Shown here one piece after another: positions 18,962 to 29,570 of a stretch of 64,000 bases of DNA. Under the pieces are notes generated by a model. That model was given only the letters and a program-made list of their open reading frames with translations, searched no databases and was not told the DNA's origin. Position 1 is the stretch's first letter. Each line of letters starts with the position of its first letter. The DNA is taken from contig OY723263.1 in assembly GCA_963210315.1 (NCBI GenBank), forward strand, positions 2,294,001 through 2,358,000, in the 5' to 3' direction. Source of the stretch: Rhynchopus euleeides. Its lineage: Eukaryota; Euglenozoa; Diplonemea; Diplonemida; Diplonemidae. Position numbers and translations under genes: made by a program.

Positions 18962-20609
18962 AAACATGAATCCCACCAACGTGAACGCCTTTGACAGGGT
19001 CCAAATCTTCAGCAGTGTGCGGAAGGTTTGATGGGCACCGTGGGAGAAGCACCGCTGCCTCCCAGCCTCCAGGCTGGTGTGTTGCTGCTGTTTTGTTTTT
19101 ATTCCCCCAGCAACTCGCGGCAACAGGAGGGCGGGTGAGGGTATCGGGAGACCTCTGCAGAAGCATTTCCTCGTTCTGTTTATTCTACAACTCAACACAA
19201 CTCACACACGTTTAACCTTTTTTTGTTTAGTGTCAGTTGCACCGAGCGAACTCTGCGACACTCCGCTGTCACACACCGTCTTCTTTTCGCGCACAAAGCG
19301 GAACGCCCACCCATTGCGCACGCCCAACGAACTTTCTGAGTGTCGAAGTCGCCGAAACAGCGAAAAGGGATGCAGCTCACAGCCCCATGATTCGGGGGCT
19401 GAAGCTGTTTCACAAGAAATATGAAGAAGGAAAGAAACCAAGTGGCCCCAAACACACACACGCATACAAGGGGATGCCACGCAAACCCCTGGCCTTCAGG
19501 CACCCCACGCGGAATTATTTTGGGCGGCTCGAATAACGCATCTTCGTTTAAAGGCCTTCATCGCATGGGTGGAACGGGGGGAGGGGGGGGGCAGGTGCGG
19601 GGTTCTGGGTTCTAGGTTATTCCTCCACCAGGAAGGGGCGCCATCCACCCCGGGCACCCACACCTTTTTTTCCCCCTTGTGTGCGCCTCGTGATTTGTGT
19701 GCCCCGATGCCCCCCCTATTCCCCGCCCGGTGTTGCACGCTGTGCAAGAACCCATCCCCCGCACCCCCACCCCAGGTATTGCTTGGTTTTCTGAGGGACT
19801 CTCCCGCGAACTGCGAATACTGGGGGGGGGGGGGCAGCCTTTTTTTTGAGTTTTTTTTGCTGTTATTTCCTTCTCGATATTATTTTGTGCGGCACAAAAA
19901 AATCTGACTCTTTCTCATCCCTGGGCAAAAAGCCATTCCCCGCTTCCCTCCACGCCCACACACACGCACGCAACAGTGTCTTGTCGTGCTCCACAGTGCA
20001 GTGCCATTGGTGGGGGGGAGGTGCCGGCAGCAGTCTTGCGAGAGGGGTATCCCATGCTGTGCGCTCTCCCTCGTTCTCCCTTTGTTATCTTTCCCGCGAC
20101 CTCCAAGATGCTATATGTCTGATTTCGGCTGTTGAAGTGAAAACGTTCGGCGATGCACGCAGCTAAACGCTGTGTGGGGATTCGCTTGGGGGTGGGGCTG
20201 TTCAACAACTGGACCCCCGCCTCGCAACGTCATATACGAGTCGGAGGTAACGAAGGGACTTCCTTGTGACTGGGTCATTATGATGGACCCCTTCCCCTCC
20301 CACAAGGGGAGGATTCGTGGGCACACGCATTCATGTTCGTGGGTACCGCGTTCTTTTTCTTTCGGCCAGTTCCTCTGAGCATCGGAGTGTCGTCAGCAAA
20401 GGTGGATGTTTCACTGCAGAGGAGAGGACGAGGCGTGACCCCCCCACCCCCTCCCGTCCCCACTCCCGCGCCGTGTATTCCTTGCGCTTTCTTGCAGTGG
20501 TGTGTTTGGTGCAGAGCGTGGTTCTGAGGCCTGGCCTTGCTTTGCCTACTGGTGTTGCGCCCCTTTTAGGATCCAGCCCACTTCCATCATTTCAGCAGGC
20601 AGGGCGCAC
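18962..20609. other. Intergenic region, 1.6 kb
   Basis: No gene is seen. It includes an inverted copy of the UUCG-hairpin repeat (19203-19270), a poly-G tract (19820-19834), T-rich DNA (19835-19865) and CA-rich stretches. The end, CTTCCATCATTTCAGCAG (about 20597), is a good acceptor just before the start of the TPR-like gene. Confidence 0.55.
19203..19270 (-). repeat. Dispersed UUCG-hairpin repeat, inverted copy
   Basis: On the minus strand: GCAGAGTTCGCTCGGTGCAA (core 19238-19253), an A-rich spacer and ACGTGTGTG. The GCA-GAG-UUCG-CUC-GG-UGC fold is clearest in this copy, and TGTC/GACA can extend it. Confidence 0.6.
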
Positions 20610-22166
20610 ATGGAGGTTTCTGTGCAGCAGCGGGAGACGGGGTTGCAATGTGTCTTCGAGATTTCCCCGCGCGAAACCGTCTGGAGCTTGAAGGAGAAGG
20701 TCTGCGCACAACTGCTGCGTGACACTGTCGACCCCGATTGTGTGTCGCTCCTTCCAGTTGGCGGGGAGAGCTATGGGGACGACAGTGCCTCTCTGGCTGC
20801 CTTGGAGCTGCAGGCCGGGGAGTGCCTGGAGGTGGTGCGGATCATCAGCGATCGCGAGAAGACGCTGTCCGACGAGCATGTCGACACGGCTGAGGCACTG
20901 GTGTCTGGCACACACACCCTTCCCGACGGCTCCACCCTCACCCGTCCGGAGCTGCTGCAACAGGCGCTCCGGCTCAACCCCCACAACAGCCGTGCCTACT
21001 ACGTGCTAGGGTACATCCTCCCGCCAGAGGGCTCGGCTGAGCTGCCTGACGGCACCTCGATGACACGCGTCCAGCTGTACAAGCATGCCATCACACTCGA
21101 CCCGACCAACGCTGCGGCTTTCATCAACCTGGGGGTTACGCTCCCCATCGATGGGGCCCTGACTCTCGACTGCGGCGCAGAGATGACCAAGGCCCAGCTG
21201 TACAAACGTGCGATTGCCTTGGGTGCGATGTGCGGGCAGGCGTTCTACAACCTGGGCGTGACCCTGGGGGACACAGAAGACACTGTCATGGAAGACGGCG
21301 AGGTGCTCTCGAAGAGCCAGGTGTTCAAGCGTGCCGTCATGCACGGCCCACAGAACTACCGTGCCTACAACAGCCTTGCGTATCTGCTGCGCCGTACTGA
21401 CAGCACGATGATGGAGGACGGCAATCTGATGTCCCGCGAGCAGCTCCACAAACGGGCCCTTGCCCTGAAGCCGCACCACAGCGCGTTCTACAACCTTGGC
21501 CTCCTGCTTCCTGCCGACGGCTCCACAACGCTGGAGGATGGCACTGTCCTGACGAAGGCACAGCTGTTCAAGAAGGCCAGTGCCTTGAACCCACAGGATT
21601 GCCGCGCCTTTAACAGCCTGGCCTGCCTCCTGCCGCCGAACGGGACGACGACTCTAGAAGATGGGACCGTGATGACCAAGGAGCAGCTGTACAAGCGGGC
21701 AATAGCACTGAACCCGCAGTCAAGCCAGGCGTATTACAACCTCGCGCTGGCCCTGCCTCACGGGCACTCCGTGACCCTCGAGGATGGGCGGACACAGACG
21801 CAGAAAGATTTGTTCATGCAGGTGCTGCGGCTGGATCCTTCCAACTACCGTGCACACAACAGCCTCGCCTGCCTACTGGCGGACACGAGTGTCGTGCTCC
21901 CCAACGGCCAGGTCATGACACGTATGCAGCTGCTGAAGAAGGCAATCGCTCTCAAGCCAGGCTACCTCGCAGCATACATCAATTTGGCGGAACTGCTGCA
22001 CTCGAAGGAGTCGACGCAGCTCGAGGATGGCTCCGTGGTGACCCGTGCCCAGCTGCTGCAGACAGTCAACACCGCCACACGCAGCGAGCAGACCTGCGAA
22101 ACGCAGAAGCTCAATATTGCTTCTTGGCTGCTGCGCAGGTGGCGCGGTGTTGAAGACCGCCCCTGA
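20610..22166 (+). CDS. TPR-like repeat protein with a ubiquitin-like N-terminus
   Basis: Start ATG 20610 lies 12 nt after a TTTCAGCAG acceptor. The product is 518 residues. Residues 1-75 look like a beta-grasp, ubiquitin-like fold (MEVSVQQRETGLQCVFEISP, then TVWSLKEKVCAQLL). After a short linker come about ten repeats of 40-41 residues. Each has the pattern [LM]-x-DG-x-x-[ML]-[TS]-x-x-QL-[YFH]-K-[RK]-A-[IL]-A-L-x-P-x-x-x-x-A-[YF]-x-x-L-[AG]-x-x-L. The second half matches a TPR helix pair (KRAIALNPQSSQAYYNLALA); the first adds an EDGT.MT loop. TPR arrays bind peptides and assemble complexes, but the partner here is unknown. The start and end of the array are clean. No transmembrane segment or signal is seen. 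Confidence 0.8.
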   Translation: MEVSVQQRETGLQCVFEISPRETVWSLKEKVCAQLLRDTVDPDCVSLLPVGGESYGDDSASLAALELQAGECLEVVRIISDREKTLSDEHVDTAEALVSGTHTLPDGSTLTRPELLQQALRLNPHNSRAYYVLGYILPPEGSAELPDGTSMTRVQLYKHAITLDPTNAAAFINLGVTLPIDGALTLDCGAEMTKAQLYKRAIALGAMCGQAFYNLGVTLGDTEDTVMEDGEVLSKSQVFKRAVMHGPQNYRAYNSLAYLLRRTDSTMMEDGNLMSREQLHKRALALKPHHSAFYNLGLLLPADGSTTLEDGTVLTKAQLFKKASALNPQDCRAFNSLACLLPPNGTTTLEDGTVMTKEQLYKRAIALNPQSSQAYYNLALALPHGHSVTLEDGRTQTQKDLFMQVLRLDPSNYRAHNSLACLLADTSVVLPNGQVMTRMQLLKKAIALKPGYLAAYINLAELLHSKESTQLEDGSVVTRAQLLQTVNTATRSEQTCETQKLNIASWLLRRWRGVEDRP

Positions 22167-23737
22167 TGCGGCTGTGCTCTGTGCATCTCCGCATCCCCCT
22201 GGCCCTCCGTGGAGGCTATGTTGGGGAGTGGGCGAAGCCCCTCCCTCGCAACCCTGCCTCCCTCTCCCTCTTCTTCCACTCAGGTGTATTCATGCCACCC
22301 GCTGCTGGCCAGCGGCAGGCCCATCTTTCTTCTATCATGGGCTGGTTGCCTGGCTGACCCCTGCACGGCAGTGAGTGTCAGCGAACCCCACCCCGCACCT
22401 CCCCGATGTTCACCCCAGCCCTTGCTTGTTGGCATGGCAGAAGCAGTGGGACTCACTCTGTGTCAGTGAAATGGTCGAAGAAATGGTGGCACCGCTCCTG
22501 CTCCCGTGCCCTGCCCGTGATCCCTCTGAGCCACTGCCATGCCGCGTGTGTCCATGTGCACAAGCAATATACAGAATTCCTTGTTCCTCGATGTTCCTTG
22601 TCGTATATCTTCCCTTCTGACTGCCTCGACTTGCTATCCCATTTGTTCATATTCACATTCATAATCAGAATTCGTGTTCAGGGGCTTCACTCCGGTGCCG
22701 AAGATCAAAAAGTGTGTTTTTGGTGTATTTCCTCCAAAATTCGTAGTAGAGGAGAAACGTCGAAACTTTGCGAAAAAAAATCTTCCCTTGGGCAACACAG
22801 TGTACATCCCTCTCCGGTCGCTTCACTCGTCGAGGTGTGGTCGTCGATGCTGAAAAAATTTACAGGCCGACAGCGAAGGCCTCTCCCCTGAGAGTGCACG
22901 CCGCTTCTCCCCTACGCACTCGATCCCCAGTGCCTGGTGTGCGCCCCGTACCCCCCTCCGACCCCAGAGTGCATCCCACTCGCCACCCGTGTGTTGCGGT
23001 CTCAGTATATCGTGGTATCGATCGATTGTCATTGAGTGCTGTCGGTTGTCAGGTGGGCGCCTCAGCTCTCGGCTCGTGTTGCTGATGGTTCACCCGGCCT
23101 GCGTTTCTCTCGTGCCCTTCTTTGTTGATATCATTGGTTGTTCGTTCGGAGATTGGGGGAAAATGGTCATCAGTTTTGTTTCCGCATTTTGCTGCACCAG
23201 ACTGGTGAGTGGGTGCATCCATGGTTGGTTCCTGTGGCCGTATACAGCCTGGTTCAATTGGAACAACTTGGAATGGCCTTGTCCAGAGTGCGTTTCTGTA
23301 CCACGTGCGTATGTTGAGGTTAGGCATCATCTGACGGCCTTTCCAGTAGGTTGTGCATATCGAGGGCTATATGTATGTCTCTACAGAAGGCCACTTGCCA
23401 TGACACGGGCTTGATGTGTTGGCCGTGTCGGAGGCCCAACTCGGGCGCTGCCGTGTCCCCCCCTGCGGACCAACGACAGCATCGGCGAAGTTCTGTTCTG
23501 CCTTGCCACCCCGCCTCATGCCGGGGTTCATACAATATCACCAACTCGGTGCATCACTCTGTCTTTCCTGATTGTGCCTGACGATCACTTCCTTGCAGAC
23601 AGTGCCCCCTCCCCGCGCTCCCCCAAAACATCGCTCGTTGTGGACACTAGAACGGGGAAATGCTCTCGTGTACTCCACACGAATCATATTCACCGTGTTT
23701 TGCACTGCTATGACACACACATTGCATCCTGCAGGCG
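22167..23737. other. Intergenic region, 1.6 kb
   Basis: No gene is seen in either strand. Base composition is mixed. T-rich and A-rich patches occur at 22560-22700 and 22760-22860. The region ends ACACACATTGCATCCTGCAG, an acceptor 3 nt before the next start codon. Confidence 0.55.
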
Positions 23738-24865
23738 ATGGAGCGCTGCCTTGTCCGGGCTGCCCTCCATGTCTCTGCCTCCACTGCACCACGCGGTTGT
23801 TGCCGCGTGACGCAGGCTACACATCGGCAGAGGCGACACGGATGGACGCGCCATCAGTACGAGCACTACCGTGATCAGGCGCCAGATCTCCCTGCACAAG
23901 ACCCCTATGGCGAAGGCGATTTTAACCTGAACATGAACCGGCACGACCCTGACGTCGTGCACGGCCTGATCGGGCTTGTCGCAAGGCAGAGCGGCATCAT
24001 TGGGCAGCGCCAGCTGGACAATGCGAAGGAGGTGATGGAACGACGCATCGAGACGTACCGCCTGAGGGGGGTGCAGGTGTTGCAGCGCGACCTGGGCAAG
24101 CTCACCCCCGTCACGAGGACATCGCTGACCAGCCGACTCCCTGCACACTTGAGGCAGCTGCATAGTGGGTCGCAGGGAAAGGTGAATTTCAGCGTACACA
24201 CTGTGCTCGGCGGCACAGTTGTCTTTGAGCTGCACACTCAGGACGGGGTGTGCACGGCGGATTCGTCTCAGCTCCTCGAGCTGCTCCATGCAGGTGCGAT
24301 GCAGATCGGGCTGTCGGTCGTCCCCTGCCCGAAGGGGGTCGTGGACTGCTTCGACGATAGAGGTGCTGGCACCTCCTTTTGGATGAACAAACGTAACACC
24401 GGTTTGTTCAGGAGGTCCCAGACATTCGTGCCGGAGAACTCTGAGTTGCTGGACAAGTCGCGTGGTGTCTACAAGGTATGCTTTCCACACCAGCCAGACG
24501 GCGACCCCAGCAGTGAAGGCTGCGGGGTGAGCAAAATATTTGGAACCACCTCACTGTGATCAGAATGCGTCATGCCACCCTGAGGACCCCCACCCTCCAC
24601 CTGCTTACAGCTCGGCACACCACTGCCCCGCCCTCTGAGGGGGCACTCAGCCAAAAAGTCGGCGATGTTCAGGACAAAGGCAGAAAGCAAAGAGTTTAAT
24701 CAGCGTTACGAAGCGCAGCTACGCGCTACGCAACCCGGCCAAGCCACGAATATCCAGGATGTTGCAGGGCGACACAAATTCAAACACAGGGAGTCGCACA
24801 CCGGGTCTGTGCAGCGCAAGCTCGCCCGCATGCACAGACGGGGGCTCCACGGTGCCAAGTTTTAG
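23738..24865 (+). CDS. Conserved-looking basic protein, probably organellar, two exons
   Basis: Exons 23738-24475 and 24611-24865 join in phase 0. The intron starts GTATGC and ends GCTTACAG. The product is about 330 residues. The N-terminus (MERCLVRAALHVSASTAPRG, then RQRRHGW) is rich in Arg, Ser and Ala and lacks acids, as in mitochondrial presequences. The middle has an amphipathic segment (RQLDNAKEVMERRIETYRLR) and a beta-rich part (GKVNFSVHTVLGGTVVFELH). The C-terminus is very basic (KFKHRESHTGSVQRKLARMH, then RRGLHGAKF), which suggests RNA binding. A mitoribosomal or RNA-processing role would fit, but I do not recognise the family. The next gene starts only 185 bp downstream. Confidence 0.7.
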
Positions 24866-25050
24866 AGCCTCTCTCACTTTAGAACAAGTTGAATGAAGAA
24901 GCACCTCCACCCCCACCCCACCCAATCGCAACCCTGCTGCCTGAACCCAGCACCCGCCCCTCACATCCCTGCCCGCACAACGCAACTATACCGTGTGCAT
25001 TCTGCGACTCGTCAAGACTGTTGTCACACTCAACAGGCCACACAGGCCAA

Positions 25051-26412
25051 ATGGCCGCACCCACCCTGCGGCCGCTCTCATGTGCTGTGCACTGGACCCT
25101 CGGCGACGGTACGTTCTCCGGTTCCGCGACTTGGACCATTGCCCTTGATGAGCCTGCCACCGAGGTGAAGCTTCATGCCGAGCTGCCGCTCGACTCGATG
25201 CGTGTTGTGCAGTACAAGAAGAGTGTCAAGATCGCGCAGTCGGAGCGCCTCCCTGACGGGCAGCTGACGCTCCGCCTCGCGGAACCGCTGCAGGTAGGGC
25301 GTGCTGAGCTCTGCTTCGCCTTCACAGGAAAGATCGAAGGCACTGTCGGCATCCACTACAGCGGGCTGAAGTCACCCGTCGTGCAGACGCACTTCGAAGT
25401 CTCACACGCACGCAAGGCGCTGCCATGCTTCGACCTGACACACATCAAAGCTGCGTATAAGGTGACAGTCACAGTCAAGGGTTGCCCCCCCACGACGACA
25501 GCCTTCAGCAACATGCCTTTAGCTGCGGAGCGCGCGCAGGGCGGTGCCAAGACGTTCGAATTCCAGGAGACCCCCCCAATCCCTGCCTACGTGCTGGCCT
25601 TTGCGGTGTTCCCTGTGGACATCACGACCATCGCGGAGGAGGTGGAGCTGCCTGGGGGCTCCCTTGTGAGCGTGTCGGCGCACATTGTGCCCAACCCGAA
25701 GTACCCACTCGACACAGTGCTGAAGGCTGCGAAGCTGGGCCTGCAGCTGTGCAGCGAGTGGCTGTGCATTGACTACCCCCTCCCCAAGCTGGACGTGGTG
25801 GTGGTGCCGAAGCTGTGCCTCGGCGGGATGGAGAACCACGGCCTCGTCTTCCTCGATGGGCAGGAGACGACACCTGGCAAAGGCAAGAAAGCAGGGTCGG
25901 ACAGCTTGATCGAACTCCTGATGCACGAAATCGCCCACATGTGGATGGGCAACATGGTGGGCTTCGACTTCTGGGTCAAGGAGGGTCTGGCGCAGTTCTT
26001 CGAGAAGGTGCTGGCTGACGCGTTTCTCGGGAGGTCGTCATCGCTGCCGTCAGACAGCAAGGTTACGCTGGCCGATGTCAAGGCTGTGGCAGCACCTGCC
26101 TCCGCAGATGCTGCGCCGCCAGCGCCGGCAGGAAAGGCTCAATCATCAAAATCAAAGAAAAAGGGCAAGGCTGCGAAGGACAAGAAAGAAGACGCCATCT
26201 CACCGAAAGCAGCCCAGCAGGACACAGATGCAGTGGACAACCACGACGTCTTCAACGGGAATATGTACACAAAGTCCTACCTGTGGACGGTCGGTGTCGA
26301 GCGTGGGCTCGGGCGCATGGAGTTCATGCACCGCCTTTCCAAACTGCTTGCGGACAATGTGGACCTGTTCGTCCCTGAGGATGCATTCCTCACCTCCCTG
26401 GGCCAGAGCTAG
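25051..26412 (+). CDS. M1-family (puromycin-sensitive-type) aminopeptidase, short form
   Basis: The product is 453 residues from ATG 25051. It has the N-terminal beta-sheet domain of M1 peptidases, the GAMEN-type exopeptidase motif GGMENHG (about 258) and the zinc site HEIAH (292-296) with a following Glu in KEGLAQF (311). M1 enzymes remove N-terminal residues from peptides using zinc bound by two His and one Glu. Two features are odd. Only 14 residues separate HEXXH from the Glu, where the family has 18. After it comes a Lys/Ala-rich low-complexity insert (about 345-395), and the protein ends soon after YTKSYLWTVGVERGLGRMEF, without the large C-terminal helical domain. It may be inactive or specialised. 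No downstream intron donor explains the missing part. Confidence 0.85.
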   Translation: MAAPTLRPLSCAVHWTLGDGTFSGSATWTIALDEPATEVKLHAELPLDSMRVVQYKKSVKIAQSERLPDGQLTLRLAEPLQVGRAELCFAFTGKIEGTVGIHYSGLKSPVVQTHFEVSHARKALPCFDLTHIKAAYKVTVTVKGCPPTTTAFSNMPLAAERAQGGAKTFEFQETPPIPAYVLAFAVFPVDITTIAEEVELPGGSLVSVSAHIVPNPKYPLDTVLKAAKLGLQLCSEWLCIDYPLPKLDVVVVPKLCLGGMENHGLVFLDGQETTPGKGKKAGSDSLIELLMHEIAHMWMGNMVGFDFWVKEGLAQFFEKVLADAFLGRSSSLPSDSKVTLADVKAVAAPASADAAPPAPAGKAQSSKSKKKGKAAKDKKEDAISPKAAQQDTDAVDNHDVFNGNMYTKSYLWTVGVERGLGRMEFMHRLSKLLADNVDLFVPEDAFLTSLGQS

Positions 26413-26737
26413 CCCCTGTCAACTGGACCCCAGGGAGCACCCCCCAATCACCCCCCCCCCCCTCGCACAGAGTGAAGGGATGGGTCGATCCTCCGCCTGC
26501 CGGCACACCCGTGCAACGGGTGTGAGCAGAAAGTTGCATCACCAGCCCCTCCCCTCCCCCCCACACCTCTACCTCTTCCTGGCGCATCACTTCTGCCACA
26601 AGACCCTCGCCGCAGCCCAGCCCCCCCACCCCCCCTGGTTTCTTTCCGTCTTCTTTCTGCGTGCCTGGGGATGGTTTTCTGCACCTACACTCCCTCACCC
26701 CCAGCAGCAGGCGCGGGCTGGCGGGCACACAGCAAAG
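26413..26737. other. Short intergenic spacer, C-rich
   Basis: No gene is seen. Several C-runs (26445-26465, 26555-26570, 26615-26635) and a final CTCACCCCCAGCAGCAG acceptor precede the next start codon. Confidence 0.6.
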
Positions 26738-27614
26738 ATGCACCGCCATGCCGGGGCGTGGCGATGTCCCACAGTAGGCCACCTCGTGGCTGCCATGGCT
26801 GCGTTGCTCTATGTATCAGCACAGCCGCTCGATGACGGTTCCAACAACGTGACGCTGTTGGAGGCACCCAGGGAGCGGGGCCTGTCGGGAGGTTTTATTG
26901 TCTTCGTGATTGTGTCGTGCTTGATGCTGTTCGCCTGTGTCGCAGCCTGCCTGTGCCTCTGCAGGCGGGACAAGCGGCACTACAAGAAGGAGAAGAACCC
27001 GCATGCCAGGCGCAGCAGGAAGCGGAAGAGGAGCAGCACCCCTGCGTCTCCGGCACAGAAGACCCGGGTGGAGGAGGCGGAGAACAGCACGACCTCGCTG
27101 GATCACGAATCCAACACGACACCCATTGCGGATTCACGTGCGGTGTTCGCAGACACATATGACTCGCTCGTTCTGTCCGTCCCGGAGCCGGCTTCTCCAG
27201 GGGCAAATTCCAACTCCGCAGGGTCGCCCATCCATTCGTATATGTCGCCCACCCATGGCTGCAGCGGGTCCCCGATTCTGGCGAACAGCCTGCTGGAGTC
27301 TTCGCGGAACCAGCGGACACTGCGGCTGCCGCGTTCCCGCGGGAGGCTCAGCACGAGCATGACGAGCATGGGCAGCAGGAATGTCATCGATAGGACGAGC
27401 AGCCTGCGGGGCAGGGGCATGCGGCCCTTTGCCTCAACATGTCCCTCGCCGCGTGCGGTGCCTGTGGTATGGTCTTGTGTTGTTTCCCCCCACTCACTCG
27501 GCGTCAACGCGTCGCAAGCAAAATATGAGCAAAGGGTGGCTGTCCTGGAGTGACATTTTTTTTGTACGAACGGTGCCTGCATGCGTGCAGATATCAAACG
27601 CTGCCACGAGTTGA
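26738..27614 (+). CDS. Single-pass type I membrane protein with Ser-rich cytoplasmic tail
   Basis: Exon 1 is 26738-27466. An intron starting GTATGG and ending GCGTGCAG gives a short exon 2 (27591-27614) that adds ISNAATS and a stop, 250 residues in all. Without splicing the frame would run to 27553. An N-terminal hydrophobic stretch (VGHLVAAMAALLYVSAQP) looks like a signal peptide. A short ectodomain with NVT follows, then one transmembrane helix (about 52-73, GGFIVFVIVSCLMLFACVAA) flanked by Cys residues and RRDKRHYKKEK. The tail (about 180 residues) is basic, then Ser/Pro-rich with many possible phosphorylation sites. No enzyme domain is seen; a receptor or adaptor role is only a guess. Confidence 0.7.
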
Positions 27615-27770
27615 GTGCGAAAGCTAACTGTTCTTGCACACATCTAAACTTTTTGTGGTCATACGCAGGGCTGTTCCTAACTGGGGGGCTTGTTCCCCAC
27701 TTTCAGGATTCTGAACTTTTTTTCTAAGAAGTTTTGTAAGGGGAAATAACTATTTATTACCGTGAAAACA

Positions 27771-27868
27771 AAGTACGGTAAAATCGACGAGGTGGGGTGA
27801 GACGGCCACGAGGGGCCGAAGGCCCCGAGTGGCCGTCGAACCCCAACCGAGTCGATTTTACCGTACTT
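27771..27868. repeat. Imperfect cruciform in the outer hAT-like element
   Basis: AAGTACGGTAAAATCGAC (from 27771) pairs with GTCGATTTTACCGTACTT (ending 27868). Between them, GACGGCCAC and GGGGCC-GAA-GGCCCC form an inner stem (27801-27837). ATTACCGTGAAAAC just before it recurs near 27980. Confidence 0.8.
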
Positions 27869-29219
27869 TTCAAGGTGATGACATGTTTTTCTTGCACAAT
27901 ACGCAACTTTTGAACGCCAAAACCGCCTTTTGGTCGTTTTTTCTCTTCACGCCGTGAGAAAAAACCGTAAAATAGCTTTATTACCGTGAAAACGAAAAAC
28001 TGTGCCCCATTTTTGAGGTTGCTCATGTGAGTATGTCTGAGAACACCAATATACAGAGGTTCCAGGCTGTACCACCTCCTGACTGAGATCGACTCCACAG
28101 GGGATGTCGTCCAGAGCGCCAAGTCTGGGGTATTCCGCCCTCAAGAACGGCGAGTCACACCTCATATCGTTCTGATTTGCCCTCGACAGCTTCGTCTTCC
28201 TGGGGATCCCTGGTTCTGCTGGTTGACCTGTGGTTCACCGTGAAGAACCATGACCTGCTGTGCGACACGGTATGCAGCATACACTTCTAAAAGGTCTATC
28301 TGCTTGCGGTGATCGTACTTCTCACGCCGCGGGGTGCTGCGCTTCTGGCTCTGGGCAGAGGTCGGGGGGAGCTGGATAGCGTGGCCGATGAACCCACCGC
28401 ACCAACCCACCCCGCAGCCGACCTGGTGACCTGCAGACCCGCTCAGGCCTGATTTGTGCATTCACAAAATCAGCCGCAGGTCCCTTCCAGAAAATCACTG
28501 TACGGACTTTTTTTTCACGCCAAAAAAAGCGTGAAAAAAAAAGAAAAAAAGCGTGAGAAAAAAGTGATTACCGTAACCGGGCGTGCGTGAAAAAAAGTTG
28601 CGTGGCGTCCAGGCCTGGGCGGGGAACGAGCCCTTTTTCCAGGTTTTTTGGGTCGGGGAACCAGGTTTTTTCTAAGAATTTTTACAAGGGATTTTTTGCT
28701 CGCCCCCCCACAGTTTCCAGGCGCGTGCCCGTCAGGCGGGACTTTTTCTCTGATTTCTCTCCGCGTCATCATGTGACAGCTCTCGAGTGATGCCCAGAGA
28801 TGCTTGCGGCAGAGAGTGCCCCTCATGCGCGTTACAGCTGAAAATGAATGAGGATCACCTGGCGCTCGTTCTCATCGGGGGTTGTGCTCCGCAGGGACTC
28901 AATACACCTTGGCACTCTCGCAGGGCTGGACATGCCAGCAGCTGGAGGACAGTTACAAAGCTGCCACTCCCCGACGCCACCCACCTGCTGGCCCCTTCAG
29001 GTCTGAAAGCCCAAAAGCTCCCGGGGATTTTTGCAGTGGTGCGCGCCATATTCAGCGCAGTAGGGTGATCTCTCCGATTTTCCAAAACTGCTGGTTTACT
29101 GGTTTGGGGAACGGTCGCCGGCAGACCGTTGAAATGCCCGTGTTAGCAAGGCACACTCACGTTTCAGGTAGCGTGTCGCGTGTCACGCATGTCGCGAACG
29201 CGGCAAGTGTACCTCCCAG

Positions 29220-29321
29220 GTGGGGAAGCCCGACCTCCTGTCCGATGTCAGTCAGGCTTCGAAGAAGCGCTTCATGGATGCGGCGCTGACCTCCTACGCT
29301 GCACTGTACCCGGGGAAGTGA
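29220..29321 (+). other. Exon-like tract inside the nested element
   Basis: After CCTCCCAG the frame GTG GGG AAG ... encodes VGKPDLLSDVSQASKKRFMD, then AALTSYAALYPGK and TGA. The inverted copy (30342-30244) keeps the frame but lacks one GCG codon. An acceptor plus an in-frame 3-bp difference hints at a real terminal exon, of a transposase or a captured host gene. No family is recognised. Confidence 0.35.
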
Positions 29322-29347
29322 GATAGATGGACGGGCACACGCTACAT

Positions 29348-29400
29348 CGGGGGTCTGGGGGGCGGTGCCCCCCAGCCGCCGGAGGCCACGGTAGCGAACA
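29348..29400 (+). repeat. GC-rich shared module, copy 2
   Basis: GGGTCTGGGGGGCGGTGCCC, continuing CCCAGCCGCCGGAGGCCACG and GTAGCGAACATCTGTTC. It differs from copy 1 by GGTGCC for GGAGCC. Confidence 0.75.
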
Positions 29401-29519
29401 TCTGTTCGTGTGGGCGTACAGATTCTGTGCGAGTTGGCTGCGTCCTCAGAGGCGACTGGAGTGGTTGGACCCCGACTTGATGGGATTCGAAGGACTTGAG
29501 TACGAGACGTACGCCACAG

Positions 29520-29570
29520 GGGGGTCTGGGGGGCGGAGCCCCCCAGCCGCCGGAGGCCACGGTAGTGAAC
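29520..29570 (+). repeat. GC-rich shared module, copy 3
   Basis: GGGGTCTGGGGGGCGGAGCC, continuing CCCCAGCCGCCGGAGGCCAC and GGTAGTGAACGTCTGG. It lies 172 bp after copy 2. Confidence 0.75.
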
